Part shown: positions 8,276 to 17,655 of the stretch, in pieces | Numbering within the stretch: the stretch's first letter is position 1 | Layout: each line of letters opens with the position of its first letter | NCBI GenBank assembly: GCA_018057705.1 | Contig: JAGPDF010000010.1 | Coordinates: 1-64,000, forward strand | Source of the DNA: Thermoanaerobaculia bacterium | Lineage (GTDB): Bacteria; Acidobacteriota; Thermoanaerobaculia; Multivoradales; JAGPDF01 | Reading direction: 5' to 3' | Length of the DNA stretch: 64,000 bases | Notes under the pieces: generated by a model | Seen by the model: only the letters and a program-made list of their open reading frames with translations | The model's database searches: none | Told to the model about the DNA's origin: nothing | Translations under genes and position numbers: made by a program

Positions 8276-8732
8276 GGGATCTCTTCCGGATCGGGCGGAA
8301 CGTGCGGTTCGCCCGGAGCGTGCGGGAGGTGCGGCTGCCCAGGGCTGGGCGGCGGCGCGAAGTCCGGCGTCACGTCCGGCGCATCCTTCCAGAGGCGTTC
8401 GAGGCCGTAGTAGTCCCGGCGCTCTTCGAGGAGGGAGTGGACGAGGAAGTCGCCGTAGTCGAGCAGCACCCACTGCGCGGCGCTGTAGCCCTCGATATGC
8501 AGCGCGCGGACGCCCATCTTGAGCAGCTGTTCCTCGACGGCATTGGCGATCGCCTGCACCTGGCGCTCGTTGGTGGCGCTCGCGATGATGAAGTAGTCGG
8601 TGAACGAGGTGACCGGCTCGAGGTGGCGGACGCGAACGTTCTCCGCCTTCGTGTCGTGCGCCGCGGCGACGGCCTCGCGAACGCGCGCCCGTATGTCTTC
8701 AGAGGAGGTGACGGCGGCGCGCGAGGGTAGGG

Positions 8733-8736
<4 letters not shown>
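8272..8736 (-). CDS. rsfS: Ribosomal silencing factor RsfS
   Basis: A 154-residue protein that binds ribosomal protein L14 and blocks joining of the ribosomal subunits under poor growth conditions. The RsfS/Iojap core is clear: a stretch TSFTDYFIIASATNERQVQA, then HIEGYSAAQWVLLDYGDFLVH and the conserved YYGLERLW-type end at about residue 120. After it comes a roughly 35-residue Pro/His-rich tail (residues about 120-154) that is not part of the family core. It overlaps nadD by four bases, the usual nadD-rsfS arrangement, and overlaps the downstream AAA+ regulator as GTGA. Confidence 0.96.
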
Positions 8737-10692
<1,956 letters not shown>

Positions 10693-10719
10693 TGACGAAA
10701 GCTCCTGAAGGGGTTCTGC

Positions 10720-11046
10720 TCAGATGACGATGTTCTGGACGCGGACCTTGAGATAGTCCTGGCGGTGCCCGGCCTGACGCTTGTAGCCCTTGCGCCGGAC
10801 CTTCTTGAAGATCCGCACCCTGGGACCACGGGTATCGTGGAGCAGCTCCGCCTCGACGCGCGCACCGGGAATCACCGGATTGCCGACTCGGGTACCGCCC
10901 TCACCGTAGACCAGCAACACGCGATCGAAGACGATCTTCTCGCGCTCGTCGCCCTTGCGGGGCTCGATCGGGAGCAGCTCGACGTCGAGCACGTCCCCGG
11001 CCTGCACACGGTACTGCTTTCCACCTGTTTCGATCACAGCAAACAT
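10720..11046 (-). CDS. rplU: 50S ribosomal protein L21
   Basis: A 108-residue rRNA-binding protein of the large subunit. MFAVIETGGKQYRV at the start and the basic KKVRRKGYKRQAGHRQ stretch near the end, followed by a short strand, are family hallmarks. The start at 11046 gives the conserved N-terminus and has an AGAGGTG ribosome binding site 7-8 bases upstream; an ATG 24 bases further upstream would add residues absent from the family. It is the first gene of the L21-L27-Obg-NadD-RsfS-AAA+ series, divergent from the hydrolase gene at 11182 across a 135-base intergenic region in which no further feature was recognised apart from the hydrolase promoter. Confidence 0.97.
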   Translation of the reverse strand: MFAVIETGGKQYRVQAGDVLDVELLPIEPRKGDEREKIVFDRVLLVYGEGGTRVGNPVIPGARVEAELLHDTRGPRVRIFKKVRRKGYKRQAGHRQDYLKVRVQNIVI

Positions 11047-11169
11047 GACGACACACCTCTTTCGCCGCACTGGTTGCGGGCCGCAAAGCTTACCTGCCCG
11101 GAGCGGCCGCCGTCAACCGGACCCGCCACACCACCCGCAATGCCGGCATCCGCCCCGGAATTGCGCTGG

Positions 11170-11175
11170 TAGGCT
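11170..11175 (+). promoter_or_regulatory. Putative leaderless -10 element of the alpha/beta hydrolase gene
   Basis: TAGGCT ends 6 bases before the GTG start at 11182. Its position supports that start codon and a transcript with almost no leader. Confidence 0.5.
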
Positions 11176-11181
11176 CGACGC

Positions 11182-12027
11182 GTGCTCACCCGCGCCTTCG
11201 AGCTCGCCACCGCCACGGCCCTGGCCGCGCGCGGGCTCAGGGCGACGACCATCCTCACCGGCGAGGGCTGGAGCGTCAAGTGCTGGCGAGGCGGAAATCC
11301 GGCCGGAGAACCGTGGCTCCTGCTGCACGGGCTCGGCGCGACCGCTGCTACCTATCTCCCTTTATTGCCGCAGTTGCAGCCTGACTGCAACCTCCTGCTG
11401 CCGGAGCTCTCGACGCTCGGCGGCACGCGCGGTCCGCAGCCGGCCATAGGCATCCCGCAAGCCACCCGCGCCCTCTCGGGGCTCATCGAGCAGCAGTTCC
11501 CCGGCCGGCCGGTGACGGTCTGCGGCATCAGCCTGGGGGGCTGGATCGCCGTCCGGCTGGCGCTCGCCCGCCCGGAGCTCGTCGCCCGCCTCCTTCTGGT
11601 CGTCCCCGGGGGCTACCGCGAGCAGGACTGGGAGCGCATCGGCCGGATGGTCCGGGTCGAGACCTACCGCGACAGCGCGGCGATCTGGCAGGCGCTCTTC
11701 GCCCGGCCGCCCCTGCTGCTGCGGCTCGGCCGCCCGCTCCTCTACCTCGCCTATCGCTCCGAGGCGGTGCGCGCAGCGCTCGGCGCGCTACGCGAAGAGG
11801 ACGCCTTCGGGGATGCCGAGCTCGCCAGGCTCACGATGCCGGTCGGCCTCGTCTGGGGGGCCGAAGACCGGCTCTTTCTCCGCGAAGCCGGCGAGCGGAT
11901 GGCCCGCGCCATCCCCAACGGCCGCTTCGAGGCGATCGCCGACGCCGGGCACGGCGTGCAATGGGAGAAGCCGCGGAAGTTCTTCGACGCCGTCCGGGCT
12001 TTCCGGCGCGAGCGCCCCTTGTCCTAG
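11182..12027 (+). CDS. Alpha/beta hydrolase
   Basis: A 281-residue serine hydrolase of the alpha/beta fold. The oxyanion strand LLLHGLGAT is near residue 46, the nucleophile elbow GISLGG near residue 115, the acid in VWGAEDRLF near residue 229 and the catalytic His in DAGHGVQWEKP near residue 256, giving a complete triad. The lid region between about 150 and 200 is Leu/Arg-rich. The substrate is unknown; the sequence resembles generic esterase/lactonase-type proteins. The GTG start fits the promoter hexamer 6 bases upstream. A small zinc-ribbon gene follows after 41 bases. Confidence 0.85.
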   Translation: MLTRAFELATATALAARGLRATTILTGEGWSVKCWRGGNPAGEPWLLLHGLGATAATYLPLLPQLQPDCNLLLPELSTLGGTRGPQPAIGIPQATRALSGLIEQQFPGRPVTVCGISLGGWIAVRLALARPELVARLLLVVPGGYREQDWERIGRMVRVETYRDSAAIWQALFARPPLLLRLGRPLLYLAYRSEAVRAALGALREEDAFGDAELARLTMPVGLVWGAEDRLFLREAGERMARAIPNGRFEAIADAGHGVQWEKPRKFFDAVRAFRRERPLS

Positions 12028-12068
12028 CGGCGGCAAGCGGGGCAAGATCCCGTCGGAAGGAACCGCCC

Positions 12069-12248
12069 ATGTCCCAGCCCGATTTCCTCATCTGCCTCAA
12101 CTGCGAATCGCCCTGTTACGTCTTCGAATGGGGCGACAACGGCTGCGAAGAGGCCCTCTGCCAGGTCTGCGGCAACGACGAGCCCGACCAGTTCGCCACC
12201 GAAGACGACTTCGACGCCATCGTCATCGACCACGGCGAGAAGCAATAG
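12069..12248 (+). CDS. Small zinc-ribbon-like protein
   Basis: A 59-residue acidic protein not recognised as a named family. Two cysteine knuckles are visible (CLNCESPC at residues 9-16 and CQVCGND at about 31-37), the arrangement of a zinc ribbon, and the C-terminal third is very acidic (TEDDFD...). A GGAAGG ribosome binding site lies 7-8 bases before the ATG. It follows the alpha/beta hydrolase by 41 bases and may be co-transcribed. Its end overlaps the convergent toxin gene by 26 bases. Role unknown; an adaptor or nucleic-acid-binding function is only a guess. Confidence 0.7.
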   Translation: MSQPDFLICLNCESPCYVFEWGDNGCEEALCQVCGNDEPDQFATEDDFDAIVIDHGEKQ

Positions 12249-13092
12249 GGTGGATCGCGTTCAATCCACTCTGGAAGCCTGCGAGCAGCTTTCGCGCCGA
12301 CTCGGCGTCGTTGCGGTGCATCTCAGTCGCGAGCCGCAGCTCGCCTTGCGGGCTTGACTCCACTTCCAGGGTTCGAATGAGCTCCGCTCGCAGCTCCTCG
12401 GAAAGCTGCTGACCGAGGTCCCGCCCCAGCAGTTCTGCGCCAGCGTGCTCGATGTCGAAGTCGTCGCGGTCGGCGAGCTCCGAAATTTCGACGAAGGCGC
12501 GCTCCTGGTTTCCGGCCTCGAAGTACGTTCTCAGAATGAGATGCAAGTCTCTGGCGTCTTTGCCTGGCTCCACGAGACGCCGGTCTCTCCAGGCAAGCAG
12601 CTTCAGCATCGCGAGTGCGGCGAGCGATGCCACTGGGACCGCGACATCGCCCGGGAGGCGGAAGGTCACGGTGGAACGAAAGGCCTCCGCGAAACCGACG
12701 AGGTTCATCACGTGGCTTCCGTCGGGAGGCCACGCAATCGTTCTGTCGCGCCGCTCGATTCCCCCGAACGGGACGAGGTCGACGGAGATTCCGCCGGAAT
12801 GAACGAAGCGGTGGGGCCGTTTCGTCGATGGCGCGTGGAATCCAGAGGCGACCAGCGCCGCTGAGATCCTGTGAAACGCCTCCCAATCTTCACATTGGAC
12901 GGCGCAGTCGATATCCGCAGTCGCGCGAACGGGGCCCATGTAGTGGGCAAATTGCAGCCAGAGATCTCTGGCAAAGGCCCCGGCGACAAAGATCTCCGCT
13001 TTGGCCCCCTCACTCGCCCTCACGACGTCGCGGACGACGTCAGACAGCGGCGCGAGCGCGGTATCGTTGGAGAGGTTGATCAATCCACTCAT
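12223..13092 (-). CDS. Nucleotidyltransferase of AbiEii type (putative toxin)
   Basis: A 289-residue predicted nucleotidyltransferase. Motifs of the superfamily are visible: VAGAFARDL (residues 36-44, the G-x-x-x-R-D helix start) and TADIDCAV (58-65) with the two metal-binding aspartates D60 and D62; SVDLVPFGG near residue 103 supplies the likely third carboxylate. AbiEii-type toxins transfer nucleotides to tRNA or other targets and are held in check by an AbiEi partner. The start at 13092 was chosen since it begins a normal N-terminus (MSGLINLSND) and overlaps the upstream antitoxin frame by 53 bases; a start at 13128 is possible. Base composition of this pair looks poorer in G+C than the flanking genes, suggesting transfer. 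Confidence 0.78.
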   Translation of the reverse strand: MSGLINLSNDTALAPLSDVVRDVVRASEGAKAEIFVAGAFARDLWLQFAHYMGPVRATADIDCAVQCEDWEAFHRISAALVASGFHAPSTKRPHRFVHSGGISVDLVPFGGIERRDRTIAWPPDGSHVMNLVGFAEAFRSTVTFRLPGDVAVPVASLAALAMLKLLAWRDRRLVEPGKDARDLHLILRTYFEAGNQERAFVEISELADRDDFDIEHAGAELLGRDLGQQLSEELRAELIRTLEVESSPQGELRLATEMHRNDAESARKLLAGFQSGLNAIHPIASRRGR

Positions 13093-14152
13093 CCCGGAGT
13101 TTTCGTGCGGTTTCGATGGTCCGCGCATCGCCGATCGCCAGAAGCTCCGCGTAGACGAGGACCGGCGGCGCGGCGAGCTCGGGCAGCGGCACCGGGGTCT
13201 CCATCGCCGGCTCCCCGAGACCAGGAGCTGTCAGTTCGGGCTTCCAGAATATCTGGCGAATCTGCACACGCCCCCTCGCGTCCTGACGCAGGCCGAGCTC
13301 TGCAAGAAGTCGCGGCGTCGGTTTGTCGACCCACAACGTCAGCGTTTCCGGCTTCAGGTAGCGCGTGATCAGCGCAGCCGCCGGCTCGCCACCCCAGACG
13401 GCGTCAAACCTGCGAGGATCGATGTCGCGCCACTTCTCAAAGGCTCTCGTTTCGTAGCGACCCAGCAGGAGCTTCGGTTGGAGATCGCGCGCATAGCCGA
13501 GAGCCCACTCATCGAGAAGCCGATCCAGCTGAATCAGGCGGCGACCCGTACGCCCCTCTCGGTGAACGTAGCCGTCCTGAATCAGATCCCGCATGACCCA
13601 CTGGACGGTGCCTAGAGCCACGTCGGCGACCTGTGCCAGAGTCCGGTAGTCCTTCTCGACGAGCTCGGGCCGGCAGAGGAGGGTGAAGATCACCTTCAGT
13701 CCGGTCGGCTGGAAGGCGCGGCGGGTTTCGCGTTCGATCTGAATTCTCCGGGTGTCCTTGCGTCCGGTGACCCAGACCAGCATTCCCTCGCCTCGCAGGT
13801 AGGCGTTGCCCTCCATGTCGAGGAAGCAGACCTCGCTACGGCGCAGCTCTTCCGCGAGCTCCGGATTGATGTAGTCGGCGAGGAGGAGACCGGGGTGCTC
13901 GCGGTGACCCAACTGAGCGACGATCGCTCCGACCTGAGCCGTTCGCGGACGAATCTTGATCTCGACGATGAACGTCGTCTTCCGCTCCCCCTCCCCGATC
14001 TCGACCACGGCATCGGGGCGGTCTTGGCCGAGCGCTGGATCAGCCTCTAGCAGCTTCCACTCGAAATCGTATTCGTGGAGGATTCGAGCTGCGCCATCCA
14101 GCAGGCGCTGCTTGTGCCTTTCGAAGCGCTTGGCGTGTTTCTCGTTCATCAT
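13040..14152 (-). CDS. AbiEi-family antitoxin with winged helix and nuclease-like N-terminus
   Basis: A 370-residue protein placed directly upstream of the nucleotidyltransferase, as in type IV-like AbiE toxin-antitoxin systems. The middle part contains a winged-helix segment (YRTLAQVADVALGTVQWVMR and LIQDGYVHREG), expected to bind DNA for autoregulation. The N-terminal part has P46-D47 followed by FIVEIK with E64 and K66, the spacing of a PD-(D/E)xK nuclease-like fold; whether it is catalytic is unknown. The C-terminal region (about 250-370) is typical of AbiEi-like proteins with no clear motif. ATGs at 14152 and 14149 are both plausible. Its promoter and operators are at 14161-14270. Confidence 0.78.
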   Translation of the reverse strand: MMNEKHAKRFERHKQRLLDGAARILHEYDFEWKLLEADPALGQDRPDAVVEIGEGERKTTFIVEIKIRPRTAQVGAIVAQLGHREHPGLLLADYINPELAEELRRSEVCFLDMEGNAYLRGEGMLVWVTGRKDTRRIQIERETRRAFQPTGLKVIFTLLCRPELVEKDYRTLAQVADVALGTVQWVMRDLIQDGYVHREGRTGRRLIQLDRLLDEWALGYARDLQPKLLLGRYETRAFEKWRDIDPRRFDAVWGGEPAAALITRYLKPETLTLWVDKPTPRLLAELGLRQDARGRVQIRQIFWKPELTAPGLGEPAMETPVPLPELAAPPVLVYAELLAIGDARTIETARKLRDEWIDQPLQRYRARAAV

Positions 14153-14160
14153 TTCATCTC

Positions 14161-14177
14161 GTTCGCGATTCACGAAC
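14161..14177. promoter_or_regulatory. Palindromic operator candidate near the antitoxin start
   Basis: GTTCGCGATTCACGAAC has GTTCG/CGAAC arms and matches the palindrome at 14237-14253 in 11 of 17 positions including both arms. It lies 8 bases upstream of the ATG, inside the presumed untranslated leader. Confidence 0.5.
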
Positions 14178-14219
14178 AATGGCCTCAGGCAGAACAAAAA
14201 TGTCCAGGCAGCTGCGCTC

Positions 14220-14270
14220 GTTCACGTCAGCGTCTTGTTCATAATACACGAACGGCGCAATATTGTGAAC
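14220..14270. promoter_or_regulatory. Symmetric four-half-site operator array of the TA operon
   Basis: GTTCAC (14220-14225), an 11-base spacer, the palindrome GTTCATAATACACGAAC (14237-14253), an 11-base spacer and GTGAAC (14265-14270) share one exact centre at 14245. The outer half-site covers the -35 box and the inner palindrome covers the -10 box of the promoter below, an arrangement expected for repression by the antitoxin or the complex. Confidence 0.65.
14241..14269 (-). promoter_or_regulatory. Sigma-70-type promoter of the toxin-antitoxin operon
   Basis: Minus strand: TTCACA (14269-14264), 17-base spacer, TATTAT (14246-14241), each one mismatch from consensus. It is the best-formed promoter in the window and implies an mRNA leader of about 80 bases. 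Confidence 0.65.
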
Positions 14271-14349
14271 GCAACGGGCGGCGTTCGGCGCCGAGGTGGT
14301 CGGGACCCGGATCCGCCGCAGCCAGCAGTTGAAACGAGCAGCTGGCCTT

Positions 14350-15450
14350 CTAGATCCGTTCGTCGCCGAAGCCGACGCCGACGGCGCGGGCGGTGGCGAC
14401 GAGCTCGCCCTGGGGGTCGACGAGTTTCTGGCCGGCGGTCGCCTGGTCGAGGGAGACCTCGGCGACCTGGCCGTCGCGCAGGCAGACCATGGTGCCGAAG
14501 CGGCCGCCGGCGGCGGCCTCGGCGGCGCGGCGGCCGAGGCGGGTGGCGAGGATGCGGTCGTACGGCACCGGCGAGCCGCCGCGCTGAAGGTGGCCGAGGA
14601 CGGTGACGCGGATCTCGTGCTCGATATGCGGCGCGAGCTCGCGCGCCAGGCGATCCCCGGCGCCGCCGAGGCGGGGATGACCGTCGCCGGCGTCGGCCAG
14701 GCGAAAGGACCGCTCCCCGCCTTCGGGCACTGCGCCTTCCGCGACCACGACGAGCGAGTAGGACTGGCCGCGCGATGCACGCTCCTCGATCTTGGCCTCG
14801 ACCGCGTGAATGCGGTACGGAATCTCCGGAATCAGGATCACGTCGGCCGCCCCCGCGAGGCCTGCGTGCAAGGCGATCCAGCCGGCGTCGCGCCCCATCA
14901 CCTCGAGGATCATGACCCGGTGGTGGCTCTCGGCGGTGTCGCGAAGCCGGTCGAGAGCGTAGGTCGCGACTTCGATCGCGGTCCAGAAGCCGAAGGTGTA
15001 GTCGGTCGCGGCGAGGTCGTTGTCGATCGTCTTCGGGACGCCGACGATCGGCAGACCGAGCTCCGAGAACTGGCGCGCGATGCGCAGGCTCCCGTCGCCG
15101 CCGATGACGATCAGGGCATCGAGCTCCGCCTCGCGGGCGTGGCGCACGACCTCGGCCGAGCGGTCGACGCGCGCTCCGCCGGCGACCGGCGGGTCCGGGA
15201 GCATCGCGAACGGATTGCAGCGGTTCGTCGTGCCCAGGACGGTGCCCCCCTTGTCCACCAGGTCGCGAACCTGGGAGCTGGTGAACTTGCGGTAGCGGCG
15301 CTCGAGGAGCCCCTCGAAGCCGTCGAGCACACCGAGCGTCTCGATCCCGCCGAGGCGGTCGGCGGTGCGCACCACGGCGCGAATGACTGCGTTCAATCCC
15401 GGCGCGTCGCCGCCGCCGGTGAGCACGCCGATCCTGCGGATCCTGTTCAT
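14350..15450 (-). CDS. pfkA: 6-phosphofructokinase
   Basis: A 366-residue glycolytic kinase forming fructose 1,6-bisphosphate. Seen in order: TGGGDAPGLNAVIR (residues 11-24), the phosphoryl-donor loop IGGDGSLRIA (116-125), the catalytic VPKTIDNDL (138-146), the MGRDAGWIAL substrate loop and PEIPY. The donor-loop residue is Gly (GGDGS), as in ATP enzymes, but the catalytic loop has Lys (PKTIDND) as in pyrophosphate and group III enzymes, so the donor cannot be assigned with certainty. The start at 15450 gives the standard N-terminus; a TAGAAT hexamer 7 bases upstream overlaps the stop codon of the histidine kinase gene. Confidence 0.94.
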   Translation of the reverse strand: MNRIRRIGVLTGGGDAPGLNAVIRAVVRTADRLGGIETLGVLDGFEGLLERRYRKFTSSQVRDLVDKGGTVLGTTNRCNPFAMLPDPPVAGGARVDRSAEVVRHAREAELDALIVIGGDGSLRIARQFSELGLPIVGVPKTIDNDLAATDYTFGFWTAIEVATYALDRLRDTAESHHRVMILEVMGRDAGWIALHAGLAGAADVILIPEIPYRIHAVEAKIEERASRGQSYSLVVVAEGAVPEGGERSFRLADAGDGHPRLGGAGDRLARELAPHIEHEIRVTVLGHLQRGGSPVPYDRILATRLGRRAAEAAAGGRFGTMVCLRDGQVAEVSLDQATAGQKLVDPQGELVATARAVGVGFGDERI

Positions 15451-15457
15451 GACGTCG

Positions 15458-15463
15458 ATTCTA
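15458..15463 (-). promoter_or_regulatory. Putative leaderless -10 element of pfkA
   Basis: TAGAAT on the minus strand ends 7 bases before the ATG at 15450. Its first three bases are the TAG stop codon of the upstream histidine kinase. Confidence 0.5.
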
Positions 15464-16888
15464 GCGGTCGCCGGGATCTTGAGGGGCGGCAGCGGTCCCG
15501 GCGGGCGGTTGCGCCACGCTGAGCGGCAGCGCGACGCGGAAGATCGATCCTCTGCCGACTTCGCTTTCGAACGAGAGCTCGCCGCCGTGGGCGCGCACGA
15601 CCCGCTCGGCGATCGCGAGACCGAGCCCCGACCCGCCTTTACGGGTCGAGAAGAACAGCTCGAAGATGCGCTCGCGGATCTCATCGGGGATGCCGGCGCC
15701 GTTGTCCTCCACCTCGAGCAGGACGCGCGGACCCTCGCGGCGGGAGCGCAGCACCACGCGCGGCGGCCGGCCCGTGCCTTCGCTCGCCGCGAGCGCGTTC
15801 TGCAGCAGGTTGATCAACAACTGCTGGAGCTGCTCTTCGTCCACGCGGACGGCGGCTCCCGGCGATTCGTCCGTGACTTCGAAGATCGCGCCGCGCAGGG
15901 CGAACTCGCGCGCCACGACGTCCCGCGCGCGCTCCAGGAGCTCCGCTGCCGGGACCGTTTCGAGGCGCAGCGCGCGCGGCCGGGCGTAGCTCAGAAAGTC
16001 GCTCACCAGGCGCTCGAGACGGCCGATCTCCGAGCGCGTGATGGCGAGGAGCTTCTTCTGCCCCGACGCCGCCTGGGCGCTCGCGAGGTCCTCCTCGAGC
16101 ATCTGCATGTTGAGACTCAGCGAGTTGAGCGGATTGCGGATCTCGTGGGCGAGGCCCGCCGCGAGCGTGCCGAGATAGGCGAGCCGCTCGGCCTCCGCGG
16201 CCTGCGCCTCGAGTCTCTGGCCGCGGCGTATCAGGGCCGAGATCAGGAAGAAGGCGAGGATGAAGATCGCCACCGTCAGCCCGCCGATCCATGTCGTCTG
16301 CCGGACGAGCTCCTGACGCAGTTCGCCGATCCGGCGATCCATCTCGAGCGGGCTGATGCCGATGCGCAGCGACCCGAACTCGCCGATCGGCACGGTGACG
16401 TCGAGCGAATTGACGGCGCTCGACGGCAGCTGCACCGCGCGGCTCTCCTGGCGCTCCAGGGTGCGGCTCTCGACCCGGGGCGTCCCGGCGGGCAGCTCTC
16501 GCTCGGCGCTCGCGGCGCGAGCAGGGGCGGCGATCTCGGTCTCGCGACGCTCTTTCATCACGAGCACGCCGTCGCGGTCGGTGATCTCGACCGTCTGGAC
16601 GATCTGGCGCTGGCGCAGGACCGAATCGATGTAGGTCTGGGTCTCGCGCTCGAGGGCGACCGCGGTGAAGAGGTCGCCCCCGGTGCTCTCGGCGCTCCCG
16701 GCGATGCGGCCGGCAAGATCCTGCGCCTCGCGCCGGGTTTCGAGCAGGACGCGATCGAGCTCGCGCCGGGAGAGGGTCTGGAAGATCAGCCAGGAGAAGA
16801 GCGCAAGATCGCTGAGGATGAAGAGCCCGAGGAGGGCGAAGATGATCCAATTACGCCGGGATGGGGGCCTTCTGGGCCGCGGAAACAC
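15461..16888 (-). CDS. Membrane sensor histidine kinase, NtrB-like
   Basis: A 475-residue two-component sensor. After a basic N-terminus come a first membrane helix (about 14-36), a periplasmic sensing region (about 40-200, including an ITDRDGVLVMK strand), a second membrane helix (about 201-220), a short signalling helix, the HisKA domain with phosphoacceptor H248 (GLAHEIRNPLNSLS) and a HATPase domain with N (NLLQNALAA), G1 (VEDNGAGIP), F (IFELFFSTRKGGSGLGLAI) boxes. HisKA type is that of NtrB/AtoS kinases. No response regulator is adjacent; the sigma-54-type regulators it would normally partner are not next door. The downstream pfkA starts 10 bases after its stop. Confidence 0.93.
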   Translation of the reverse strand: MFPRPRRPPSRRNWIIFALLGLFILSDLALFSWLIFQTLSRRELDRVLLETRREAQDLAGRIAGSAESTGGDLFTAVALERETQTYIDSVLRQRQIVQTVEITDRDGVLVMKERRETEIAAPARAASAERELPAGTPRVESRTLERQESRAVQLPSSAVNSLDVTVPIGEFGSLRIGISPLEMDRRIGELRQELVRQTTWIGGLTVAIFILAFFLISALIRRGQRLEAQAAEAERLAYLGTLAAGLAHEIRNPLNSLSLNMQMLEEDLASAQAASGQKKLLAITRSEIGRLERLVSDFLSYARPRALRLETVPAAELLERARDVVAREFALRGAIFEVTDESPGAAVRVDEEQLQQLLINLLQNALAASEGTGRPPRVVLRSRREGPRVLLEVEDNGAGIPDEIRERIFELFFSTRKGGSGLGLAIAERVVRAHGGELSFESEVGRGSIFRVALPLSVAQPPAGTAAAPQDPGDR

Positions 16889-16986
16889 CTGAAAATCATA
16901 GCACCGGCGCCCGCTTGAGAGGCTAAGTCAATGAAAAGGCGCAACTTGGGCTGAAACGTAACATCTTAGTCGCCAATCAGCAGATT

Positions 16987-17013
16987 TTTCTCGAACTGGA
17001 ATATTCGAAGAAA
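16987..17013. promoter_or_regulatory. AT-rich imperfect palindrome upstream of hsp20
   Basis: The 200-base gap 16889-17088 is AT-rich. It contains an inverted repeat of TTCTCGAA and TTCGAAGAA arms around 17000, and the word ATCTTAG twice (16963-16969 and 17013-17019). No CIRCE element or clear heat-shock sigma promoter was found; regulation of hsp20 through this site is a guess. Confidence 0.3.
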
Positions 17014-17088
17014 TCTTAGCGTTACACACTACGAACCCAAGCCCAGATCCACCCGGATCGTGGGCCATCCGACGAAAGGAGAAGGACC

Positions 17089-17538
17089 ATGACGACTGGA
17101 CTGATTCGCTTCAACCCGGAGACCGACCTCTTCCGCGGGCGGATGGACCGTCTCTTCAACCAGATGCTGAACAGCCCCTGGACACCGGCCCTGTCGGAGG
17201 ACGTCACCAATCGCGGTTTCCTGCCGGCGGTCGACATCCGCGAGACGCCGGAGAACCTCACCATCACGGCGGAGCTGCCCGGCCTCGACAAGAAGGATGT
17301 CTCGATCACCCTCGAGAACCAGGTGCTGACCATCTCCGGCGAGCGCAGCTTCGAGAAGGAGGTCAAGGACGAGACCTGCCATCGGATCGAGCGCAGCTAC
17401 GGCACCTTCTCCCGCTCCTTCACGCTGCCGGCGAACCTCAAGACCGACAAGGTGGACGCGAAGTTCGACAAGGGCGTGCTGGTCGTCACGGTGCCCAAGG
17501 CGGAAGAGAGCAAGCCGCGCAAGATCACCATCCTCTGA
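17089..17538 (+). CDS. Small heat-shock protein, Hsp20/alpha-crystallin family
   Basis: A 149-residue ATP-independent holdase chaperone that binds unfolding proteins. A short variable N-terminal arm (residues 1-45) with FNPETDLFRGRMDRLF precedes the alpha-crystallin domain (about 46-138), whose conserved strands PAVDIRETPENLTITAELPG and the A-x-x-x-n-GVL motif (AKFDKGVLVVTVPK) are clear. The C-terminal tail ends PRKITIL, matching the usual I-x-I/V oligomerisation motif. A strong ribosome binding site (GGAGAAGG) precedes the ATG. It is monocistronic: a perfect terminator follows at 17595. Confidence 0.96.
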   Translation: MTTGLIRFNPETDLFRGRMDRLFNQMLNSPWTPALSEDVTNRGFLPAVDIRETPENLTITAELPGLDKKDVSITLENQVLTISGERSFEKEVKDETCHRIERSYGTFSRSFTLPANLKTDKVDAKFDKGVLVVTVPKAEESKPRKITIL

Positions 17539-17594
17539 AGTCGTTCCGGAGGACGCCCCCTCCACCGGAAGTCGGTGGAGGTCGGCGGGGGTCA

Positions 17595-17626
17595 GCGGGA
17601 GCCGCGCCGGCTCCCGCTTTTCTTTT
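17595..17626 (+). terminator. Intrinsic terminator after hsp20
   Basis: A perfect 10-bp stem (GCGGGAGCCG / CGGCTCCCGC) with a 3-base loop is followed by TTTTCTTTT. A second hairpin (CCTCCACC / GGTGGAGG, 17559-17581) lies just upstream. Confidence 0.92.
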
Positions 17627-17640
17627 GCGGACGACTTCTC

Positions 17641-17646
17641 TACGAT
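17641..17646 (+). promoter_or_regulatory. Putative leaderless -10 element of the ABC importer operon
   Basis: TACGAT ends 9 bases before the ATG at 17656 and lies just after the hsp20 terminator. No ribosome binding site is present in the 9 bases. Confidence 0.45.
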
Positions 17647-17655
17647 CCTCGTTCC

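Noticed and set aside
12223-14197. Treating the AbiE pair as part of a larger defence island
   Set aside because: Flanking genes are ordinary housekeeping or metabolic genes; only the pair itself looks accessory.
16889-17088. CIRCE element or sigma-32 promoter for hsp20
   Set aside because: No TTAGCACTC/GAGTGCTAA repeat and no CTTGAA...CCCAT pair were found.
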